42,821 nt of DNA, taken from Marinobacterium profundum. GTDB taxonomy: Bacteria; Pseudomonadota; Gammaproteobacteria; Pseudomonadales; Balneatricaceae. A program made the translations under genes and the position numbers. The DNA lies in contig NZ_BCNS01000101.1 of assembly GCF_001528745.1 (NCBI RefSeq), forward strand, positions 1 through 42,821, given 5' to 3'. Below the pieces are notes generated by a model, which saw only the letters and a list, made by a program, of their open reading frames with translations, was not told where the DNA came from and did not search any database. This document shows, one piece after another, positions 1 to 9,533 of the stretch. Position 1 is the first letter of the stretch. Every line of letters starts with the position of its first letter.

Positions 1-6
1 GCTTGT

Positions 7-38
7 GAATAGTGGTTCTATGTAACGAAACACAGCAC
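7..38. repeat. Dispersed extragenic repeat, left copy
   Basis: This 32-base stretch matches 42768-42799 at 28 of 32 positions in the same orientation, including 15 identical bases at its left end. The core contains a small inverted repeat (ATAG, loop, CTAT). Both copies lie outside genes and run into an A-rich tract. It resembles a short dispersed intergenic repeat; the family was not identified. Confidence 0.6.
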
Positions 39-42
39 AAAA

Positions 43-70
43 AAACCGCAACTCCAGGTCGCGGTTTTTC
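43..70 (-). terminator. Intrinsic terminator of the hybrid kinase gene
   Basis: An AAAAACCGC arm and a GCGGTTTTT arm are separated by about eleven bases, 18 bases past the kinase stop codon. Both strands carry a T tract, so it could work in either direction. It sits next to the repeat copy at 7-38. Confidence 0.8.
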
Positions 71-87
71 ATACTAAGAAGCGGTTA

Positions 88-3000
88 TCAGAGGATTTTT
101 TCCTGCCCTATGGCGGTGTCGCTAGTGCCGGTCCGGTAGTGCTCGCGCAAACTGCGGTACTCCTTGAACGTATGATCCAGCAGGTTCAACACCCTGGGGG
201 CAAGCTGCATCACCTCATCAAACGCATCCGGCTGTATGCACAGAGCCTCCAGTTTGCCAGCGGACTGCTGTAGTTCCCTGGCACCAAAGGTCGCGGAGCA
301 TCCCTTGAGCGCATGGGCCGATTCTGCCAGCAACACCTGGTCCTGATCCAGCGTCGCCTGGGCCACGTCACTGCGACGCTGCCCCAGCTCTACGATGAAG
401 GCATCCAGCATCACCAGCACAATCTCCGCCGAAGTATCCCGCTCCAAACGCGTAATCACCTCTCGATCCAGCAGGTCGAGCTCAGCGCCATCCGGCTCTG
501 CCACGTCATTCGGTGCTTGCGTATCCGCGGCCTCGTCCCGACTGCAGAACTCCGCCAGAAGCCCAAGCAAACGCTCAACGTCAAATGGCTTGCTGATAAA
601 ATCATTCATGCCTGCGGCGAAGCAGCGATCAATCTCCGATTTCTCCGCATTCGCAGTCAGCGCGATAATCGGCGTATCCGCGTTAACGCCATCGCCACTG
701 CGCAAACGCTCAACCGCTTCGATCCCGTTCATGTATGGCATGCGAACATCCATCAGAATAACGTCGAACAGGCTGTCCTGGGCCTTTTCCAGCGCTTCAA
801 GTCCATCGCAGGCAATTTCAACTTCAAGCCCGCGCCGGCTCATCAATTCAGTCGCTACCAGGCGGTTGGCCTCTATATCCTCGACCAGAAGTACCCGCCC
901 GCTGAGTTTACCTTCGACAACAGGTGAAACCATTTCTGGCATGCCATCACCATTCAGATACGCATAGACCCTGGAGCAGCTAATCGGCTTTACCAGCCGA
1001 TAGGCATCGCTGGACAGAGTCGCAGGCCAGCGCACTTCCGGCCGTGTCAGAATCGCTACAGGTGTAGGCCAGCTCACCAGCCACCCGGGCAAATTCAACG
1101 CCCCCAGCTGCTGCAGCAGAGACTCATCGATCATGATGCGAGTCTGAGCACGTTCTTCGTCGTCAAAGCTGTCCAGCTTCCTGTGCAGCTCTTTCAGGCT
1201 GGCAACGCCCACCAGCGACTTGACCCAGCTACCCAGGCGGGTAGCAAATACGTCCTGAAATACCGTATTGGACGAGACCAGAACAAGGTTCAGCTGCGGG
1301 TCTAGCTTGCGCACGACTGGCTCGGCGTCCTTGAACACAACTGGAATAGCCACCTGGAAGCAACTACCCCTACCCGGCGCACTGGTGACACCGATACTTC
1401 CCTCAAGCAGCCCCACCAGACGACTGGCGATAGTCAGACCCAGCCCTGTGCCGCCGTGGTCGGCTTCGCGGCCAGATTCAGCCTGCTCGAATTCATCAAA
1501 GATCGAGGCCTGATGCTCCAGCGGAATGCCGACACCGGTATCACTTACCCGTATGCACAGCAGGTCCTTATCGTCCGCGCTTTTACTACGCTCGGCTCTG
1601 ACCTCGATAATGCCCTGGGTTGTGAACTTGCGTGCATTATCGACCAGAATATTTATGATCTGGCGCAACCGCACCGGGTCTGTCACCAGCCGCCCCTGAG
1701 CGCTAGCACCAATACTGGCCAGCAATTCCACCCCTGAAGTCCGCATACGCGTCTGGGCAGCACCCAGCACTTCTTCCACCAACTCAGTAAGGTTGTGCTC
1801 ACCGTGAACCAAATCCAGGTGGCCAGACTCAATCTTGGAGAAATCCAGAACCTCATTGATCACCGCCAGCAAGGCCGCACCACTGCTCTGGGCCGTATGC
1901 AGCAGGTGTCGCTGCTCTGTGTCCTCTACCCGCTCCGCGACCAGGTGCACCGCCGCCAGTACAGCATTAAGAGGCGAGCGAATTTCATGGCTCATATGGG
2001 ATAAAAACCTCGATTTGGCGTGTGATGCCTGCTCGGCATCCTCCTTGGCCTGCACGAGCTGTTGCTCGGCCTCCAGACGTCCTCTGATGTCGCGCATAAA
2101 CGCGGTGGCGTGCCAGTCGCCGTCAATTGCAGCCGCAACCAGTGAAAACTCAATAGGTATGCGCTGACCATCAGCACTCATGGCCTCAACTTCGATCCTC
2201 TTGCCAACCAGTGGCCCTTCACCGGTTTCAATAAAGTGCGCCATCCCCTTGCTGTGCATCTGGCGCATTTCCGGTGGAATAAGGTAGTCCTCCATTAACT
2301 GCCCCATCATCTCTTCGCGGCTCCAGCCAAACAGTGCCTCAGCAGCGGCGTTGTATTCCACCACCAGGCCTTGAAGATTAATGGTAACCAGCGCATCCAG
2401 ACTGGCATCTGCCACCATGGACTTGATTCGCCCGGAGCGACGTACTTCGGCTTCCATTTTCTGCTTCAGTGTCAGGTCGCGAATCATGCTGACGCAGACA
2501 TCTCTGCCCTCCAGACGCATGATCGACACCGATATATCAATAGGGAAGGCGGAGCCATCCTTGCGCACCGCCTTGATCTCCCGTCCCTTGCCCAGATAGT
2601 CCGACGATAGCGCGGCTATATCCCGCACGCTGTAGCCGGAAAAGTGATTCTTGTCAGTATCAGCCATCAGGATGGCCACATTGCGGCCGAGTAACTCGTC
2701 GGCGTCGTAGCCGAACAACTCCTCAGTGGCAGGGTTCACCCGGCTGATCACACCGTCATTTTCAATGGTGATAATGCTGTCGACAACGGACTCCAGCACC
2801 GTACGCAAATAAATTTCACCGCGCGCATTAAGCTCGCCCAACACCTGCGCCTCATGTGCCTTGGCACTCAGCTTTTTCTGTTCCGTCTTGAGCGAATTCA
2901 GCATGCTGTTAAAGGCACGCGCTGTGACCGCCAGCTCATCGTTGCCGTGTACCTCCAGCTCTTCGCGTGTTTCACCACTGGCTACCGCTTTGGCATGGCT

Positions 3001-3513
3001 CTGCAGCCGTACCAGTTGTTGTGTCAGATGAGCTCCCAGAAACCAGGACGCCAGCAATAACAATCCCATACCGACCAGCGCTATCAAGCTCAGTTGCCAG
3101 CGGGCCTCATCCAGCCGCTGCAGCAGAAAAGTCGTATCAAAACCCAGCCGGATCTTGCCAAAACTGTACCCAGCCTCTTCCACACCTGCTGCCACTGCCA
3201 GAACAGCCCCCTGGTCGGCGGCAGTAACCTCGCCCCTGGACGCCAGAACACCGTTGCTGTCGGAAACCTCGACATAGGCAACTTCCTGCAGCGCAGCCAC
3301 TTCGGCCACCATTTCTTCCAGCGTTGCCAGATCCGTCGAGATCAAAGCGTCTTTGGACATAGTGGCAAACAGACGACTGGTATCGTTGGCACGGCGATCG
3401 ACCGCCTCCAGCATCCAGCTATCCATGTAATAGGTCGCCAGCCAGACCAGCAGGGCCATTACCACGGCCTGCATGAGTGCTATACCCAGTATTGTTTTCA
3501 GTCGGAACGACAT
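88..3513 (-). CDS. Membrane hybrid sensor histidine kinase (HAMP-PAS-PAS-HisKA-HATPase-REC-HPt)
   Basis: This is a 1141-residue inner-membrane phosphorelay kinase. Domains in order: TM1 about 7-28, a periplasmic loop of about 110 residues, TM2 about 139-160, HAMP to about 215, PAS about 237-350, PAS about 366-485, HisKA with the phosphorylated His509 in SHMSHEIRSPLN, HATPase with N626, DTG at 658-660 and GGTG at 687-690, a receiver with acidic E878/D879, Asp922 and Lys975, and a C-terminal HPt with His1067 in the motif HALKG. Between about 740 and 860 lies a second receiver-like segment that keeps a late VKP motif but shows no phospho-acceptor Asp. The ATG is preceded by a strong GGAGG. It lies 28 bases after the PhnD-like gene and is probably co-transcribed with it. 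The layout is like BarA or TorS. No separate response regulator lies nearby, so the output partner is unknown. Confidence 0.93.
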   Translation of the reverse strand: MSFRLKTILGIALMQAVVMALLVWLATYYMDSWMLEAVDRRANDTSRLFATMSKDALISTDLATLEEMVAEVAALQEVAYVEVSDSNGVLASRGEVTAADQGAVLAVAAGVEEAGYSFGKIRLGFDTTFLLQRLDEARWQLSLIALVGMGLLLLASWFLGAHLTQQLVRLQSHAKAVASGETREELEVHGNDELAVTARAFNSMLNSLKTEQKKLSAKAHEAQVLGELNARGEIYLRTVLESVVDSIITIENDGVISRVNPATEELFGYDADELLGRNVAILMADTDKNHFSGYSVRDIAALSSDYLGKGREIKAVRKDGSAFPIDISVSIMRLEGRDVCVSMIRDLTLKQKMEAEVRRSGRIKSMVADASLDALVTINLQGLVVEYNAAAEALFGWSREEMMGQLMEDYLIPPEMRQMHSKGMAHFIETGEGPLVGKRIEVEAMSADGQRIPIEFSLVAAAIDGDWHATAFMRDIRGRLEAEQQLVQAKEDAEQASHAKSRFLSHMSHEIRSPLNAVLAAVHLVAERVEDTEQRHLLHTAQSSGAALLAVINEVLDFSKIESGHLDLVHGEHNLTELVEEVLGAAQTRMRTSGVELLASIGASAQGRLVTDPVRLRQIINILVDNARKFTTQGIIEVRAERSKSADDKDLLCIRVSDTGVGIPLEHQASIFDEFEQAESGREADHGGTGLGLTIASRLVGLLEGSIGVTSAPGRGSCFQVAIPVVFKDAEPVVRKLDPQLNLVLVSSNTVFQDVFATRLGSWVKSLVGVASLKELHRKLDSFDDEERAQTRIMIDESLLQQLGALNLPGWLVSWPTPVAILTRPEVRWPATLSSDAYRLVKPISCSRVYAYLNGDGMPEMVSPVVEGKLSGRVLLVEDIEANRLVATELMSRRGLEVEIACDGLEALEKAQDSLFDVILMDVRMPYMNGIEAVERLRSGDGVNADTPIIALTANAEKSEIDRCFAAGMNDFISKPFDVERLLGLLAEFCSRDEAADTQAPNDVAEPDGAELDLLDREVITRLERDTSAEIVLVMLDAFIVELGQRRSDVAQATLDQDQVLLAESAHALKGCSATFGARELQQSAGKLEALCIQPDAFDEVMQLAPRVLNLLDHTFKEYRSLREHYRTGTSDTAIGQEKIL

Positions 3514-3541
3514 TGCATTCCTCCCAGGCTATGCGCCATGA

Positions 3542-4399
3542 CTATTCAAGTCGATTAATGCGCAGAGCCCGCACATCATCCCATTCGTTATCGGACGCGA
3601 CCTGAAAGCCGCTGTATTTCAGCGCGGTCAAGAGCGTTGCGCCTTTTTCGTCCTGAGCAAGCCCACTGAATACCGCCAGCAACCGCTGCCGTACCTCGTC
3701 CGTCACCCGGGGGTGCGCTGCTATCGGGTGCGGGGTGTAGCCCGGGGAGGTCCAGAGCACCCTCAACTGGTCCCGCACCTCGGGCTCCAGAGAATTAAAG
3801 GTGCGCTGAATGCCCCCACCGGCTACAAATCGGCCCGCCGCCACGCCGCGATATACCGCATCGTGGGACAGGACATAAAAAGGCCGACTTTCCACGCCCA
3901 GACCCGCGAGTGTCGCCTGGGGCAGGATGGTAGCGGCGAAGGCCGCCGGCGCCGGATACGCCAGATCCGCCAGATTCAAATCCTCCAGCGACTGCAGCGG
4001 CGAGTCTTTGCGTACAACGAAAATGCCGCGAATACTTTGATCTCTGGCGCGCACCAGAGCCTCATAACCATTACTCTGGTGATACACGGTGTAATGGTAG
4101 GGGTTCATATAGGCCAGGTCATAAACACCCTCGCGTACACGCTGCTCGAAGGTCGGTATATCCGGTGCCGTGGCAAAGATGATTTCAACGCCTGAACGCT
4201 TCGACACCTCGGCAAGCAACGGCAGCCAGATGCGTGCCAGCTTGTAGGCGGACTGCTGCGGCACCACACCAAACATCAGACGCTGGGGTAACAGCCCGGA
4301 ATCAACACTCAGTTCAGACTGCGAAACCGTCGACGCCCATGAAGCAGCGCCTAACAGGGGGCAGAGACCTATGGCCATCAAAGCGGCTCTTCTTTTCAT
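3542..4399 (-). CDS. PhnD-like periplasmic substrate-binding protein
   Basis: The 285-residue product has a signal peptide of about 22 residues (MKRR, a hydrophobic core, cleavage near SWAS). The mature part fits the phosphate/phosphite/phosphonate binding-protein family: an early FGVVPQQS strand, the DLAYMNPYHYTVY segment typical of PhnD-like proteins, and a two-lobe length. No ABC ATPase or permease gene is adjacent. The next gene, 28 bases downstream on the same strand, is the hybrid kinase, so I infer that the protein acts as a periplasmic ligand-sensing partner of that kinase rather than in uptake. The ligand cannot be read from sequence. A GGGAG Shine-Dalgarno motif precedes the ATG. 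Confidence 0.85.
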   Translation of the reverse strand: MKRRAALMAIGLCPLLGAASWASTVSQSELSVDSGLLPQRLMFGVVPQQSAYKLARIWLPLLAEVSKRSGVEIIFATAPDIPTFEQRVREGVYDLAYMNPYHYTVYHQSNGYEALVRARDQSIRGIFVVRKDSPLQSLEDLNLADLAYPAPAAFAATILPQATLAGLGVESRPFYVLSHDAVYRGVAAGRFVAGGGIQRTFNSLEPEVRDQLRVLWTSPGYTPHPIAAHPRVTDEVRQRLLAVFSGLAQDEKGATLLTALKYSGFQVASDNEWDDVRALRINRLE

Positions 4400-4767
4400 C
4401 TCAAACTCCCGATTTATTGTTGATACAGTAAATAGAGCAAATATCGAGCCAAGATAAACAATTCCTTAGGAAACCGAGACCTGACTTGTATCGACAGCCG
4501 ATTCCTAGTGGTCTCTGGCGTCGACTCACATTCTGCAGCGTAAAACGGGATGCATTTTGCGTATTGCAAAATCGTCGATCCGAAGAAAATTCAAAATGAG
4601 CGCAGATGGGAGTAACACAAGGGCATTACGGCTGGAGCAAAAAAAGCAGGGCTTGAGATAACAGTGGCGCAGGGGTCGGTGTATTACGGGATTCGATGCA
4701 AGGGAGATAAAACGGGTCCACACAGCTGCCGCGGCCATATTGCATGGCCACGGCAAGGCGGGCAGGG
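4400..4767. other. Intergenic region without a gene
   Basis: These 368 bases separate the reductase gene from the PhnD-like gene, both on the minus strand. I see no convincing coding sequence. Near the reductase stop, CCGCGGCCAT and ATGGCCACGG (about 4730-4754) can form a ten-pair hairpin with one mismatch and no T tract, a possible weak terminator. The part next to 4399 is AT-rich and should hold the promoter of the binding-protein/kinase unit, but no good -35/-10 pair stands out. A short palindrome, TTCCTTAGGAA, lies at 4462-4472. Confidence 0.5.
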
Positions 4768-5823
4768 TTAACTGGCGGGTCTGGGTGCGTAGGCGAACAC
4801 ATCTGAATGCAGCTGATTGGCACCCATGCCATGCTGCTCGCAAGCTTCCAGCAGCGCATACACCATGGCCGGTGATCCGCTGGCGTAGACCTGGGTATCA
4901 GCAAAATGATCCATGTCTTCCAGCATGGCCTGGGGCAGCAGACCAGTACGACCGACCCACTCAGGGTTCAGCTCAGGCTCACTGACCACCGGAACAAAAT
5001 GCACATTGGGATATTCCCGGGCCCACTGCTCAGGCAGTGCCAGCTGGTAGAGATCCGTGGCATCCCGTGCGCCCCAGTAAATGCGAATCTGGTTTTTGAC
5101 CTGGCGAGCCAGCAAGTGCTCAACCATGCTCTTGATCTGGGAAAAGCCCGTACTGGCCGCCGCAAACACAAGCCGGTCATCGGCAGCCAGCGTTGCTGCA
5201 TTCAGACAGCAGACGCCTTTGGGGGCTTCTATATCTACCGTTTTTTCCTGCTGCAGGTGCGCCATTACGGCACAGGACATCTCGCTGTCCGGCAGCAGGC
5301 GAATATGCAGCTCCAGCATGCGCTCCAGCTCAGGGGCAGAGGCGATCGAAAACGAAGCCTTTTTGCCATTGGGCAGGCATATATCCAGATACTGCCCAGC
5401 CTGGAACTCCAGCGCCAGTGACGCTGTAGCCGGCAGGCGCAGCCGAACCAGATACACATCCCGGTTAAGCACCTCGACCGAGGTAATGTCACAGTTCAGT
5501 TTCTTCACTACTACTTCTCCAGGGAGTTTGAGTCCCTTTATCTTTACGCTAACGTCGGTCAACGGCACGCTGGTGCAGGCCAAGGCGAACATATCGCCCG
5601 CCGCGACACCCGGCGGTGGCGCACACAGATGGCGCCTTGGATAACGCTGCTGCAGTTCCCCCTGCAACAGGCTGACCTCACAAATTTCACAGACACCGTT
5701 ACGACAGCTGCGGCGCATGCCAAACCCCAGCCGTTCCAGCGCCTGCAGCAGGGTTTCACCGGGGTAGGTTTCAATCACCCGGTTCACGCCTGCCAGCAAC
5801 ACCCGGCGAGGCTCTTCAGTCAC
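4768..5823 (-). CDS. Ferredoxin-type NAD(P)H-flavin oxidoreductase, CDP-6-deoxyglucoseen reductase-like
   Basis: The product is about 351 residues from the GTG at 5823. A plant-type 2Fe-2S domain comes first, with Cys40, Cys45, Cys48 and Cys83 in the pattern C-x4-C-x2-C...C. It is followed by an FAD-binding beta barrel ([15 protein letters not shown]) and an NAD-binding domain ([22 protein letters not shown] near the end). It should move electrons from NAD(P)H through FAD to the iron-sulfur cluster or to free flavin. The gene overlaps the 3' end of ubiD by 8 bases. The same pair occurs in Pseudomonas, which suggests a role beside UbiD, perhaps supplying reduced flavin for its prenylated FMN cofactor (inference). 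An ATG at 5841 would add six residues; an upstream reading of 52 extra residues inside ubiD is not credible. The true CDP-sugar activity is unlikely. Confidence 0.88.
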   Translation of the reverse strand: MTEEPRRVLLAGVNRVIETYPGETLLQALERLGFGMRRSCRNGVCEICEVSLLQGELQQRYPRRHLCAPPPGVAAGDMFALACTSVPLTDVSVKIKGLKLPGEVVVKKLNCDITSVEVLNRDVYLVRLRLPATASLALEFQAGQYLDICLPNGKKASFSIASAPELERMLELHIRLLPDSEMSCAVMAHLQQEKTVDIEAPKGVCCLNAATLAADDRLVFAAASTGFSQIKSMVEHLLARQVKNQIRIYWGARDATDLYQLALPEQWAREYPNVHFVPVVSEPELNPEWVGRTGLLPQAMLEDMDHFADTQVYASGSPAMVYALLEACEQHGMGANQLHSDVFAYAPRPAS

Positions 5824-7297
5824 CCAAAATACCCAGTTCATCCCAGATGGAGTCGATTCGAGCCTTGACCTCATCATCCATGCGGATGGGTACACCCCAC
5901 TCGCGCTGGGTCTCGCCTTCCCACTTGTTGGTGGCATCCAGTCCCATCTTCGACCCCAGACCCGACACCGGCGACGCAAAATCCAGATAGTCTATCGGCG
6001 TATTATCGATCAGTACCGTATCTCGCGACGGGTCCATGCGAGTGGTAATAGCCCAGATAACGTCGTTCCAGTCCCGCGCATTGATATCATCGTCACAAAC
6101 GATCACAAACTTGGTATACATGAACTGGCGCAGGAAGGACCAGACACCCAGCATCACGCGCTTGGCATGACCCGGATACTGCTTCTTCATTGTCACCACC
6201 GCCATGCGGTACGAGCAGCCTTCCGGTGGCAGATAGAAATCAATGATCTCCGGAAACTGCTTCTGCAGGATAGGGACGAACACTTCATTCAAGGCCACAC
6301 CCAGAATCGCCGGCTCATCCGGCGGACGTCCCGTATAAGTGCTGTGATAAATCGGCCGATTGCGATGCGTAATGCGATCGACGGTGAATACCGGAAAACG
6401 ATCCACCTCATTATAGTAGCCGGTGTGATCGCCGAAGGGCCCCTCATCCGCCATCTCGTCGGGATGAATATGCCCTTCCAGAATAAACTCCGCACTGGCA
6501 GGAACCTGCAGATCGTTACCCAGACAGCTTATCACCTCGGTTTTGCCACCGCGCAACAGGCCGGCAAAGGCGTACTCGGACAGCGTATCCGGCACCGGCG
6601 TTACCGCCCCCAGAATGGTCGCAGGATCCGCGCCCAGCGCCACGGCCACAGGGAATGGTTTGCCGGGATGCTGCTCTTTCCATTCCCGGAAATCCAGCGC
6701 CCCGCCCCGGTGTGCCAGCCAGCGCATAATCAGCTTGTTGCGGCCGATCAGTTGCTGACGGTAAATGCCCAGGTTCTGACGCGCCTTGTTAGGACCCCGG
6801 GTAATAACCAGCGGCCAAGTAACCAGAGGGCCGGCGTCGCCGGGCCAGCAGGTCTGGATCGGCAGCTTGTACAGGTCCACGTCGTCGCCTTCGATCACAT
6901 GGGTCTGGCAGGGGGCTGACTTCACTACCTTGGGACCCATGTTCAGCACCTGCTTGAAGATCGGCAGTTTTTCCCAGGCATCTCGCATGCCTTTGGGTGG
7001 CTCAGGCTCTTTGAGCTGCGCCAGTACCTTGCCCACCTCGCGCAGCGCCTCGACCGTCTCCTCCCCCATACCCAGCGCCACTCGCTGCGGCGTACCAAAC
7101 AGGTTGGCCAGTACCGGATAGTCATAGCCCTTGGGGTTCTCGAACAACAATGCCGGGCCACCCGCACGCAGGGTGCGGTCGCATATTTCGGTCATTTCGA
7201 GTTTGGGGTCGATCGGCTGGGAAATTCGCTTGAGCTCACCGCGCGCTTCCAGCATCGCCATGAAGTCACGCAGGTCTTTATATTTGGGTGAGGACAT
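5816..7297 (-). CDS. ubiD: 4-hydroxy-3-polyprenylbenzoate decarboxylase UbiD
   Basis: This 493-residue protein matches E. coli UbiD over its whole length (497 residues). It decarboxylates the polyprenyl-hydroxybenzoate intermediate of ubiquinone synthesis using prenylated FMN made by UbiX. Near-invariant blocks include [15 protein letters not shown] near the N-terminus, [13 protein letters not shown] with Asn175, [35 protein letters not shown] and [16 protein letters not shown]. The ATG has no strong Shine-Dalgarno motif. The gene ends inside the start region of the flavin reductase (8-base overlap), so the two are translated as a unit. It lies downstream of rho but is separated from it by a strong terminator. 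Confidence 0.97.
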   Translation of the reverse strand: MSSPKYKDLRDFMAMLEARGELKRISQPIDPKLEMTEICDRTLRAGGPALLFENPKGYDYPVLANLFGTPQRVALGMGEETVEALREVGKVLAQLKEPEPPKGMRDAWEKLPIFKQVLNMGPKVVKSAPCQTHVIEGDDVDLYKLPIQTCWPGDAGPLVTWPLVITRGPNKARQNLGIYRQQLIGRNKLIMRWLAHRGGALDFREWKEQHPGKPFPVAVALGADPATILGAVTPVPDTLSEYAFAGLLRGGKTEVISCLGNDLQVPASAEFILEGHIHPDEMADEGPFGDHTGYYNEVDRFPVFTVDRITHRNRPIYHSTYTGRPPDEPAILGVALNEVFVPILQKQFPEIIDFYLPPEGCSYRMAVVTMKKQYPGHAKRVMLGVWSFLRQFMYTKFVIVCDDDINARDWNDVIWAITTRMDPSRDTVLIDNTPIDYLDFASPVSGLGSKMGLDATNKWEGETQREWGVPIRMDDEVKARIDSIWDELGILGD

Positions 7298-7403
7298 AAT
7301 CGATAAACTTCAGTCGTTACAGTGTCTCTGCGGCAGAACCATTACCAGGGCAAAAAAACCGGGCAGGCAGAAACACAAATGAGTGACCGGACATTCCAAA
7401 CAT

Positions 7404-7433
7404 AAAAAAGGGTAAGCACAGGCTTACCCTTTT
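7404..7433 (-). terminator. Intrinsic terminator of rho
   Basis: A perfect 8-pair stem, GGGTAAGC and GCTTACCC with an ACAG loop, is flanked by A and T runs and lies 18 bases past the rho stop. The T tract follows on the minus strand. The gene for the termination factor thus ends in a Rho-independent terminator, which also isolates ubiD from rho. Confidence 0.93.
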
Positions 7434-7451
7434 CCAATTCCGGAACAACGC

Positions 7452-8711
7452 TTACTGGCGTTTCATCGACAGGAAGAACTCGTTGTTGGTCTTGAAGTCC
7501 TTCAGCTTGTCGATGACAAACTCGGTCGCGGAGGTATCTTCCATCGGATCCAGCAGACGACGCAGAATCCACATGCGCTGCATTTCGTCTTCGGTCGTCA
7601 GAAGGTCTTCACGGCGTGTGCCTGAGCGACGTATATTAATCGCCGGGAACATACGACGCTCTGCAGCCTTACGGTCCAGGTGTACTTCGGAGTTACCGGT
7701 ACCCTTGAACTCTTCGTAGATCACTTCGTCCATTTTCGAGCCGGTATCAACCAGCGCGGTGGCGATAATGGTCAGGCTGCCGCCTTCCTCGATGTTACGA
7801 GCCGCACCAAAGAAACGCTTGGGACGTTCCAGTGCATGCGCATCGACACCACCGGTCAGTACCTTGCCGGACGACGGAATCACCGTGTTGTAGGCACGCG
7901 CCAAACGCGTTACCGAGTCCAGCAGTATCACCACGTCTTTCTTGTGTTCAGTCAGACGTTTGGCCTTTTCCAGCACCATTTCAGCGACCTGCACGTGACG
8001 CGACGGCGGCTCATCAAAGGTAGAGGCAACCACTTCGCCGCGCACCGTGCGCTGCATTTCGGTTACTTCCTCTGGGCGCTCATCGATCAGCAACACGATC
8101 AGGTGGCAATCCGGGCTGTTACGGGTAATGCTGCTGGCGATATTCTGCAGCATCAGTGTTTTACCCGCTTTTGGCGGAGACACGATCAAGGCGCGCTGGC
8201 CTTTGCCCATAGGGCATACCAAATCGATAACGCGGGCCGTGATGTCTTCAGTACTGCCGTTGCCGATTTCCATGCGCAGGCGTTCCTGCGGGAACAGCGG
8301 CGTCAGGTTTTCGAACAGAATTTTGTTCTTGGCGTTTTCCGGCCTGTCGTAGTTAATTTCGTCGACTTTAAGCAGCGCGAAATAACGCTCACCATCTTTC
8401 GGCGGACGGATCTTGCCGGTAATGGTATCGCCAGTGCGAAGGTTAAAACGGCGGATCTGACTCGGTGAAACGTAAATATCGTCAGGGCCAGCCAGGTAGG
8501 ATGAATCAGCGGAGCGGAGGAAGCCGAAGCCATCCTGCAGTATCTCGAGAACGCCGTCGCCAGAGATATCTTCGCCGCCTTTGGAGTGTCTCTTCAGAAT
8601 TGCGAAGATCACATCCTGTTTACGAGAACGGGCAAGGTTGTCCATTCCCATTTCTTGCGCGATTTCCAGAAGCTCCGGAACGCTTTTTGTTTTGAGCTCG
8701 GTTAGATTCAT
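7452..8711 (-). CDS. rho: Transcription termination factor Rho
   Basis: The 419-residue product from the ATG at 8711 has the same length as E. coli Rho and is highly similar throughout. The N-terminal MNLTELK helix bundle is followed by the cold-shock-like RNA-binding fold with DGFGFLRS, the Walker A motif PPKAGKT, the Walker B segment [10 protein letters not shown] and the R-loop/Q-loop regions. It acts as a hexameric RNA-dependent helicase that ends transcription. An upstream TTG at 8741 would add ten unlike residues and is rejected. The gene follows trxA on the same strand, as in E. coli and Pseudomonas, but a hairpin with a T-rich tail separates them. The 218-base leader could hold autoregulation, as rho leaders do elsewhere. 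Confidence 0.98.
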   Translation of the reverse strand: MNLTELKTKSVPELLEIAQEMGMDNLARSRKQDVIFAILKRHSKGGEDISGDGVLEILQDGFGFLRSADSSYLAGPDDIYVSPSQIRRFNLRTGDTITGKIRPPKDGERYFALLKVDEINYDRPENAKNKILFENLTPLFPQERLRMEIGNGSTEDITARVIDLVCPMGKGQRALIVSPPKAGKTLMLQNIASSITRNSPDCHLIVLLIDERPEEVTEMQRTVRGEVVASTFDEPPSRHVQVAEMVLEKAKRLTEHKKDVVILLDSVTRLARAYNTVIPSSGKVLTGGVDAHALERPKRFFGAARNIEEGGSLTIIATALVDTGSKMDEVIYEEFKGTGNSEVHLDRKAAERRMFPAINIRRSGTRREDLLTTEDEMQRMWILRRLLDPMEDTSATEFVIDKLKDFKTNNEFFLSMKRQ

Positions 8712-8775
8712 ATGCTTTGGAGAAGGGCCACGAATGACCAAGTTAGAGTGGAAAACAGGAGAAAATCAGAGGTCG

Positions 8776-8807
8776 ATACTAATGACTGGGAGTCTGAAGC
8801 TTGTCAA
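8776..8807 (-). promoter_or_regulatory. Possible rho promoter
   Basis: On the minus strand a perfect -35, TTGACA, lies at 8807-8802. The best -10 is only TAGTAT at 8781-8776, and the 20-base spacer is long (ATTAGT at 18 bases is poorer). It lies in the gap between trxA and rho. Confidence 0.3.
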
Positions 8808-8885
8808 AGGGGGTGACAAGTACCCAGCAGTCGCAGTCAATATAAAGGCTTGGGTGGCGGCTGTCTAGACTGGAGGGCAAGAAAT

Positions 8886-8904
8886 ATAAATCGGCGGCGC
8901 CGAT
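8886..8904 (-). terminator. Probable terminator of trxA
   Basis: ATCGGCG and CGCCGAT form a perfect palindrome around one central base, 26 bases past the trxA stop. On the minus strand it is followed by the U-rich run TTTATATTTC. Confidence 0.6.
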
Positions 8905-8929
8905 CCATTTCCGCCCTCCGGATCACAAA

Positions 8930-9256
8930 TCAGAGGTTGGCGTCGATAAAGGCAGCCAGCTGGGACTTGGAAAGAGCGCCCACCTTGGTCGCTTCAACAT
9001 TGCCACCCTTGAACAGCATCAGGGTCGGGATACCACGAATACCGAACTTCGGCGGTGTTTCGTTGTTTTCATCGATATTGAGCTTGCAAACTTTCAGCTT
9101 GCCTTCGTAATCTTTGGCAATTTCTTCCAGTACCGGTGCAATCATCTTGCAGGGGCCACACCATTCAGCCCAGTAATCAACCAGCACCGCGCGCTCTGCT
9201 TTGAGCACTTCCTCTTCGAAAGATGCATCGGTCACGTTAACGATGTTTTCGCTCAT
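8930..9256 (-). CDS. trxA: Thioredoxin 1 TrxA
   Basis: The 108-residue product from the ATG at 9256 has the normal length for thioredoxin. The redox pair Cys33/Cys36 sits in WAEWCGPCK, and the cis-proline loop GIPTLMLF is present. It is a cytoplasmic disulfide reductase serving ribonucleotide reductase and many other proteins, kept reduced by thioredoxin reductase. An upstream in-frame extension of 42 residues is not conserved in the family and is rejected. The gene is divergent from ppx and upstream of rho, as in Pseudomonas. Confidence 0.97.
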   Translation of the reverse strand: MSENIVNVTDASFEEEVLKAERAVLVDYWAEWCGPCKMIAPVLEEIAKDYEGKLKVCKLNIDENNETPPKFGIRGIPTLMLFKGGNVEATKVGALSKSQLAAFIDANL

Positions 9257-9533
9257 AGGATCCATTCTCCAAACACGCGAGGTGTTCATATTAGTGCTTC
9301 TGCGGAAATTCCGACCCCAAATTCCTACTATAGGATGGGACAATAATGCCGGGATAACCTCAACTGCTGCCGATGATACCATTGCACAAAAAAAAATGTG
9401 AACACTAAGCGCGGATCATGACGTTTTCAGGCTACGTAAAGGCGACCTCACCCCGGCCAGAAAAACATCGATGGTCATATTATTCTGATATTCTTAGCCG
9501 CTCTGTTCCTGTGGCATGGTATGCACCAGAAAG

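Noticed and set aside
4526-4904. Small minus-strand frames between the PhnD-like gene and the reductase
   Set aside because: They overlap the reductase 3' end, are rich in Cys, Arg and His as random frames are, and have no start signals.
5824-5979. N-terminal extension of the flavin reductase inside ubiD
   Set aside because: The 52 extra residues are Arg/Trp/Ser-rich shadow sequence of ubiD and do not belong to the ferredoxin domain.
6167-6919. Plus-strand open frame of 250 codons opposite ubiD
   Set aside because: Antisense to an almost invariant part of ubiD; no independent coding evidence.
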